Below, in pieces: positions 59,926 through 64,000 of a stretch of 64,000 bases of DNA. Numbering within the stretch: the stretch's first letter is position 1; each line of letters begins with the position of its first letter. This stretch comes from Diaphorobacter aerolatus (GTDB lineage Bacteria; Pseudomonadota; Gammaproteobacteria; Burkholderiales; Burkholderiaceae_C): assembly GCF_014489535.1 (NCBI RefSeq), contig NZ_CP060783.1, forward strand, positions 1,612,001 to 1,676,000, read 5' to 3'. The notes beneath the pieces are model-generated. The model did not search any database. It worked only from the letters and a program-made list of their open reading frames with translations, and was not told the origin of the DNA. A program made the translations under genes and the position numbers.

Positions 59926-60414
59926 TCAACCTGCGATGAAGCTAGGCCACACGGGGAATTGCAGGTTCAGCGCCCACACGAAAGCCGCATAGCTGCCAGC
60001 GGCGAGCACAGTGGCAAGAAGGAACACTTCCTTGAAGCTGAAGGTGCTTCCCGCCAGACTGGCCATGAACGTCAGGCCGTAGATCGCGATGATCAGACCC
60101 ATCGCAGGAATGCCGAGCGATGGCAAGCCAGCGAGCAGCAGACCAAAGATCAGGTTGGCACCGATGATGAAGAACATCTGCTTCCATGCCCACTTGCCGA
60201 TCGGATCGCCACCTTCGGTCTCGACCACGGTGGCCTTGAACATGATGATCGCGCCAATGACGGCAAGAATGATGCCCAGCAACAGCGGAAAGTAGCCCGG
60301 GCCCATGCGCGCACCAGAACCCACGGTGTAGGTCGTGGCGCCCCAGGCGAAACCACCCCCGATCAGCAGGAACATCAGACCGGCAAAGAAATCTTTCTGA
60401 CTCTTTATTTTCAC
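59926..60414 (-). CDS. tctB: Tripartite tricarboxylate transporter small membrane protein TctB
   Basis: A 162-residue protein with four membrane segments, typical of TctB: FFAGLMFLLIGGGFAWGATT, then GSGARMGPGYFPLLLGIILA. The GTG start was chosen, since a GGGAGA site lies a few bases upstream and the reading frame before it runs into the palindrome-rich region. It is first in tctBA. The usual tctC upstream is missing and replaced by ~760 bases of non-coding sequence. Confidence 0.87.
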   Translation of the reverse strand: MKIKSQKDFFAGLMFLLIGGGFAWGATTYTVGSGARMGPGYFPLLLGIILAVIGAIIMFKATVVETEGGDPIGKWAWKQMFFIIGANLIFGLLLAGLPSLGIPAMGLIIAIYGLTFMASLAGSTFSFKEVFLLATVLAAGSYAAFVWALNLQFPVWPSFIAG

Positions 60415-60642
60415 AAACAAGTCTCCCAAGAAAAGGATAACGACCGCCGGATTGTCAGGCGCACGTCCATCGAAAGCGATGTGGATTCCACCTACCGGCG
60501 GGTACAAGTTTTCCCTAAGAGACAAGGGGGTTGGGGACGTGGTGGCAGCACGTTTTTCTGCTGGTGTAAACCCGCATGGCTTGCTGTGCACGGCGCTATG
60601 GGAAGCTGGGTTTTGCTGGCCGGGTCTCGCCCCGGCGGGCGA

Positions 60643-60839
60643 ATTACTTTCTTTTGTCAAAAAAGAAAGTAATCAAAGAAAGTTGAGCCCGCTGCCCACG
60701 ACCCCTCGCGTTGCGAGGGGCGACCTGGGGCGAGACGGTCATGCGGTGCGCTGTGCAACTCACTGCGCGCCAAGGCGCTCCGTTCGAACAAGCACAGCGA
60801 GTCAGTTGTTGAAGCTGTTGCGTCACTTGACGCAACAGC
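60643..60839. repeat. Cluster of three perfect hairpins in a gene-free region
   Basis: ATTACTTTCTTTT/AAAAGAAAGTAAT (13 bp), CCCCTCGC/GCGAGGGG (8 bp) and GCTGTTGCGTCA/TGACGCAACAGC (12 bp, two-base loop) follow one another. The surrounding 60415-61175 stretch has no convincing gene; a 248-codon open frame across it is low-complexity and overlaps the dispersed repeat. The cluster may be REP-like sequences or an mRNA 3' structure. Confidence 0.7.
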
Positions 60840-60939
60840 CACCGCACAACCGCCTCGCCCCAGGCGTGGTCAGAGGGCGGGAGTCGGCACGTCGCTGCGC
60901 TCGTGCAATAGCGGGCGCATACGCCTCCACGCAACTCAA

Positions 60940-61115
60940 CCCCGGCACGAGCGAAGCAAAGTGCCGAGCGCACCTCTTTCCAGCTGACTTGCGGCGGTTG
61001 TCCGAGCGAAGTGACGAAGGAACGAAGCGAGTTCTGCCGCAGGTATTCAAAGCGCTTTTTGGTGCCTTTTTGGCAAGACAAAAAGGTACTGCGCCGCCGG
61101 GCGCAATCCCGGCCA
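60940..61115. repeat. Dispersed palindromic intergenic repeat, copy 2
   Basis: Matches the copy between trxB and rpmB through the same blocks (ACTTGCGGCGGTTGTCCGAG, GAGTTCTGCCGCAGGTATTC, AAAGCGCTTTTTGG, TGCGCCGCCGGGCGCA). The central hairpin reads GTGCCTTTTTG-GCAAGA-CAAAAAGGTAC; one base pair differs from copy 1 on both arms, a compensatory change. It lies downstream of the GspE/PilB-like gene and upstream of tctB. Confidence 0.85.
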
Positions 61116-61175
61116 GCTCCCTCAAAACCCGCCAACACACAAAGAAAATGCCACGCACCAAAGGAACAAAAAAAT

Positions 61176-62991
61176 TCAGCTCTCCAACGGCGGCGTAGCC
61201 GCGATCACCTCATCCATCGTAGTCACCCCTCAGCCGCCCGCATGGCCCCGCCAGCCGCAAAGGCCGCATCCCATCCTTGACCCCTTGCCGCCGAATGTTG
61301 TCCATCGAAGGCGATTGATTCACGAGGTTGCGCATGTCCTCGCTCACGGTGAGCAATTCATACAGCCCCATGCGGCCACGGAAGCCGGTCATGCGGCATT
61401 CAAGACAGCCCACCGGTTGATAGGCCCGGTACTCGCCATTGAATTTCCACGGTCTGATGACCTCGGCCAGCGCCTCGGGCGATGCGGTTTCGTCGGGCTT
61501 CTTGCAGACCTTGCAGAGCGTGCGCACCAGGCGCTGCGCGAGCACGCCGAGCAAGGTGGCGTTGATCAGATATGGCGCGACGCCCAGCTCCATCAAGCGT
61601 GAAATCGCGCTCGGAGCGTCGTTGGTGTGCAGCGTCGAGAACACCAGGTGGCCCGTGAGCGCCGCCTGCACCGCCATGTCTGCGGTTTCGAGATCGCGGA
61701 TTTCGCCGACCATGATGATGTCGGGGTCCTGACGCATCAGCGCACGCAGGCCTTCGGCAAAATTGAAGTCGAGCTGCGACTGCACCTGCGTCTGGTTGAA
61801 CGAGGCCTCGATCATTTCGATCGGGTCCTCGACGGTGCTGACGTTCACCTCTTCGGTCGCAATCCGCTTGAGCGTCGAATACAGCGTCGTCGTCTTGCCC
61901 GAACCGGTCGGCCCGGTCACCAGAATGATGCCGTGCGGGCGCCGCACCAGCGTCTCCCAGCGCACGGCGTCGTGCGGCGGAAAGCCCAGGGCACTCAGAT
62001 CCTTGACGGTGTTGTCGGGGTCAAAGATACGCATCACCATCTTCTCGCCGAACGCGGTCGGCAAGGTAGACAAACGCATTTCGACTTCGTCGCCGCCGGG
62101 ATTGCGGGTCTTGATGCGGCCGTCCTGCGGGCGGCGCTTTTCGACCACGTCCATGCGCCCGAGCAGCTTCACGCGCGCGACCATGGCGTTGAGCACGCTC
62201 ATCGGCATCTGATAGACCACGTGCAGCACACCGTCGATGCGAAAGCGGATCACGCCCTGCTCGCGGCGCGGCTCCAGGTGTATGTCGCTCGCGCGCTGGT
62301 CGAACGCGTATTGCCAGAGCCAATCCACCACGCGCACCACGCCCTGATCGTTGGCATCGAGCTGCTTGTTGGCCTTGCCCAGTTCCACGAGTTGCTCGAA
62401 GCTGCTGCCCACGGAGCTGCCACCCGACTTCTGCGCCTGCCAGACGGATTTGGCGAGCGCAAAGAACTCGGCGGTATAGCGCTTGATGTCCTCGGGATTG
62501 GCCATCACGCGCGTCACGGTGCGCCGTGACTGGCGTTCGACCTCGCCCACCCAGTCGGTCACGAAAGGCTCGGCCGTGGCAACCACGATTTCCTTGGGCG
62601 ACGCCTGCACCGGCAATATCTTGTGGCGCTCGGCGTAGCTCGCGCTCATGGCCTCGGACACGCGACCCACATCGACCTTGAGCGGATCGATGCGCAGATA
62701 GGCCAGGCCGCTGTGCTGCGCCACGTATTCGGTCAGCATGTAGGTGTCGAGCGGCTTGCCGTCGACGGCGCGCACCATGCCCACGCTCGCCAGGCGCACC
62801 AGCGGATGCTGCACGCTTTCAGCGCGCGAGCAGCGCTCGATGGTGCGATCCGCCACCTCGGCATCGATCACGCCTTCACTGCGCAGCCACTCCACGACCG
62901 TGCGCCAGTCCAGCGGTCCATGATGCGCGCGCCGACGCGCGGGTTGCGGCGGGGAAGATGTCGAAGAAGAAGTGGCGCGTGACGTGCTCAT
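61176..62991 (-). CDS. GspE/PilB-family type II secretion or type IV pilus ATPase (frame broken at the C-terminus)
   Basis: About 605 residues. The N-terminal domain resembles GspE N1/N2 (VVEWLRSEGVIDAEVADRTI). The motor has ASDIHLEPRREQGVIRFRID, Walker A (LVTGPTGSGKTTTLYSTLK), the Asp box region (STVEDPIEMIEASFNQTQV), Walker B (DPDIIMVGEIRDLETADMA) and the zinc tetracysteine (CKVCKK and CLECRMTG). The given frame ends in a wrong tail; two single-base additions near 61247 and 61227 restore AGAMRAAEGVTTMDEVIAAT to the stop. It is orphaned here: no pilin or secretin genes adjoin. It may power twitching, pili or secretion. Confidence 0.9.
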
Positions 62992-63020
62992 GATGCGTTG
63001 GTTCCCTTCGTTATTTTTTG

Positions 63021-63808
63021 TCATGTGGCCGAGCGTTCGGTCTTGACCGGCTTGAACACCCGCAGCCACTTGGGCGCGGGCAGGTCCCAGCGGGTCTTCA
63101 CGTCCTCGGCGCGCGCCATCAGGTCGGCACGCGTCGGGCGCGTGGGAGTGCGCTGCGCGAGCACAATGGTATTGCCCTCGCGCGTGGGTTTGAAGGCCCA
63201 GAGCGCATCGTCTCCAAATGCCTCGGCAAGCTTGGCCACGCTGCTTTCGTAGCTCGATGAACGGCCGAACAGATTCACGGTGAGCACGCCATCATCGCTC
63301 AGCAGCGCGCGGCAATCCTTATAGAACTCGGCACTGTCGAGCACCGGCGCGGCTGCATCATGGTCATACAGATCAACGGCCAGCGCATCGATCATGCCCA
63401 GCCATTTCTCGTCGCGGATTTCCACGGCGGCATCGCCGAGCACGACTTCGAGCTTCGGACCATCGGGCGGCAGCTTGAACCACGAACGGCAGACGCTGAT
63501 GACCTGCGGGTTGAGTTCGATGACCGTGGATTTCATGCGCAGCTTCTTCACGCAGAACTTGGTGATCGCGCCCGCGCCCAGGCCCAGTTGCATGGCGTGG
63601 CGGCGGACACGCGTTCCGGTTCGATGAACAGCAGCCAGGCCATCATGCGCTGCACGTATTCCAGTTCGATCTCGAACGGCGCCGCCATCTTCATCGAGCC
63701 CTGAATCCAGGGCGTGCCCAGATGCAGATAGCGCACGTCACCGTCATCGGAGATGCTCACTTCGGGCAGTTCCAGCGCAGCGGCCTGTTGTTTCTTTCGG
63801 GTAGTCAA
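63021..63808 (-). CDS. Spermidine-synthase-like protein (frame broken)
   Basis: About 262 residues of polyamine-synthase type: TTRKKQQAAALELPEVSISD and YLHLGTPWIQGSMKMA lead into the SAM/dcSAM fold (MQLGLGAGAITKFCVKKLRM), STVIELNPQVISVCRSWFKL and AVDLYDHDAAAPVLDSAEFY. One lost base near 63606 separates the halves. The TTG start, which overlaps the end of the upstream glycosylase gene, was chosen because the protein aligns from there; an ATG 33 bases upstream is an alternative. Such short forms may be methyltransferase-like, so true spermidine synthesis is not certain. Confidence 0.82.
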
Positions 63809-63812
63809 CTCT

Positions 63813-64000
63813 TCACACCAATCCGTAGGGTGCCAGCGCATCGCGCCAGGCATTCAGTTTTTTGTCGAAGCTCCACGACGCGTTGGCGGGACTTGTGGAC
63901 GGCAAACGCAGCGATTCGATTCTGTCATTGTCGTGTAAAGCCATGCTGCCGCGCACCGCCTTTGCGTGCCGGAAGCTCTCGCCTCCATTGTGGGCGATGG
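63813..64000 (-). CDS. DNA-deoxyinosine/uracil glycosylase, mug-like (5' end outside window)
   Basis: Only the last ~61 residues lie in the window. They read IAHNGGESFRHAKAV, then RLPSTSPANASWSFDKKLNA and WRDALAPYGLV before the stop. These match the C-terminus of the uracil-DNA glycosylase superfamily's deoxyinosine glycosylase group, in which the conserved H-N-G and PSTSPAN motifs line the base pocket. The gene overlaps or abuts the following spermidine-synthase-like gene. Confidence 0.8.
   Translation of the reverse strand, partial: IAHNGGESFRHAKAVRGSMALHDNDRIESLRLPSTSPANASWSFDKKLNAWRDALAPYGLV

Noticed and set aside
60452-61198. A 248-codon open frame in the tctB to PilB-like gap
   Set aside because: It runs through the hairpin cluster and repeat copy 2; the part over the repeat resembles translations of the other copy only because of the shared DNA repeat.

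Overview
The window looks like the chromosome of a beta-proteobacterium, most likely a Comamonadaceae member of the Burkholderiales (Comamonas/Delftia/Acidovorax-like). This is inferred from the strong G+C bias, the gene orders rpsP-rimM-trmD-rplS, ribF-ileS-lspA and ftsK-lolA-rarA, Liv-type transporters, a tctAB remnant and an aerobic benzoyl-CoA (box) cluster. No tRNA, rRNA, CRISPR array, transposase or phage gene was seen.

Layout. 1-13 kb: housekeeping genes (DEAD-box helicase, orn, a CAAX-type M48 protease, phhB, rsgA, a CobD/CbiB-like membrane protein, a NUDIX hydrolase), the ribosome/tRNA operon rpsP-rimM-trmD-rplS, a GNAT, a TM2 protein and a Pit phosphate transporter with a PhoU-like partner behind a candidate Pho box. 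13-17 kb: LivFGMH without a binding protein. 17-24 kb: rarA, lolA, ftsK, trxB, rpmB-rpmG. 24-33.5 kb: an FMN riboswitch directly controlling a type II lumazine synthase (RibH2), a desaturase, an rRNA methyltransferase, an M48 protease, purN, a DUF480 protein and a pair of acyl-CoA dehydrogenases resembling PimC/PimD.

33.7-52.8 kb is the metabolic core. A second, complete Liv transporter (livKHMGF) and benzoate-CoA ligase run leftward. The shikimate-kinase-fused regulator BoxR, a Tat-exported molybdenum hydroxylase with its 2Fe-2S and triheme cytochrome c subunits, and then boxC-boxB-boxA run rightward. Paired TGCA-N6-TGCA sites lie in the ligase/boxR intergenic region and upstream of boxC, as expected for BoxR/BzdR-type operators. 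The simplest model is uptake of benzoate by Liv, CoA activation, epoxidation by BoxAB and ring cleavage by BoxC. The periplasmic hydroxylase trio, sitting inside the cluster, may oxidise an aromatic aldehyde or N-heterocycle that feeds it. This trio and its linkage to box genes is the best candidate for an undescribed system here.

52.8-64 kb: an HNH nuclease, ribF-ileS-lspA, tctAB without tctC, a gene-free stretch rich in palindromes, a GspE/PilB-type ATPase, a spermidine-synthase-like protein and the end of a DNA glycosylase gene.

A caution applies throughout. Sixteen otherwise normal genes, including the essential ftsK, rplS and ribF, are each broken by one to four single-base losses, mostly in short G/C runs. 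Restoring those bases (23 in total) returns every gene to a length divisible by three and to a normal family length. These are almost certainly sequencing errors, so affected genes are given as full-length CDS with the break noted. The window also holds two copies of a dispersed ~180-base palindromic repeat whose central hairpin shows a compensatory base-pair change.
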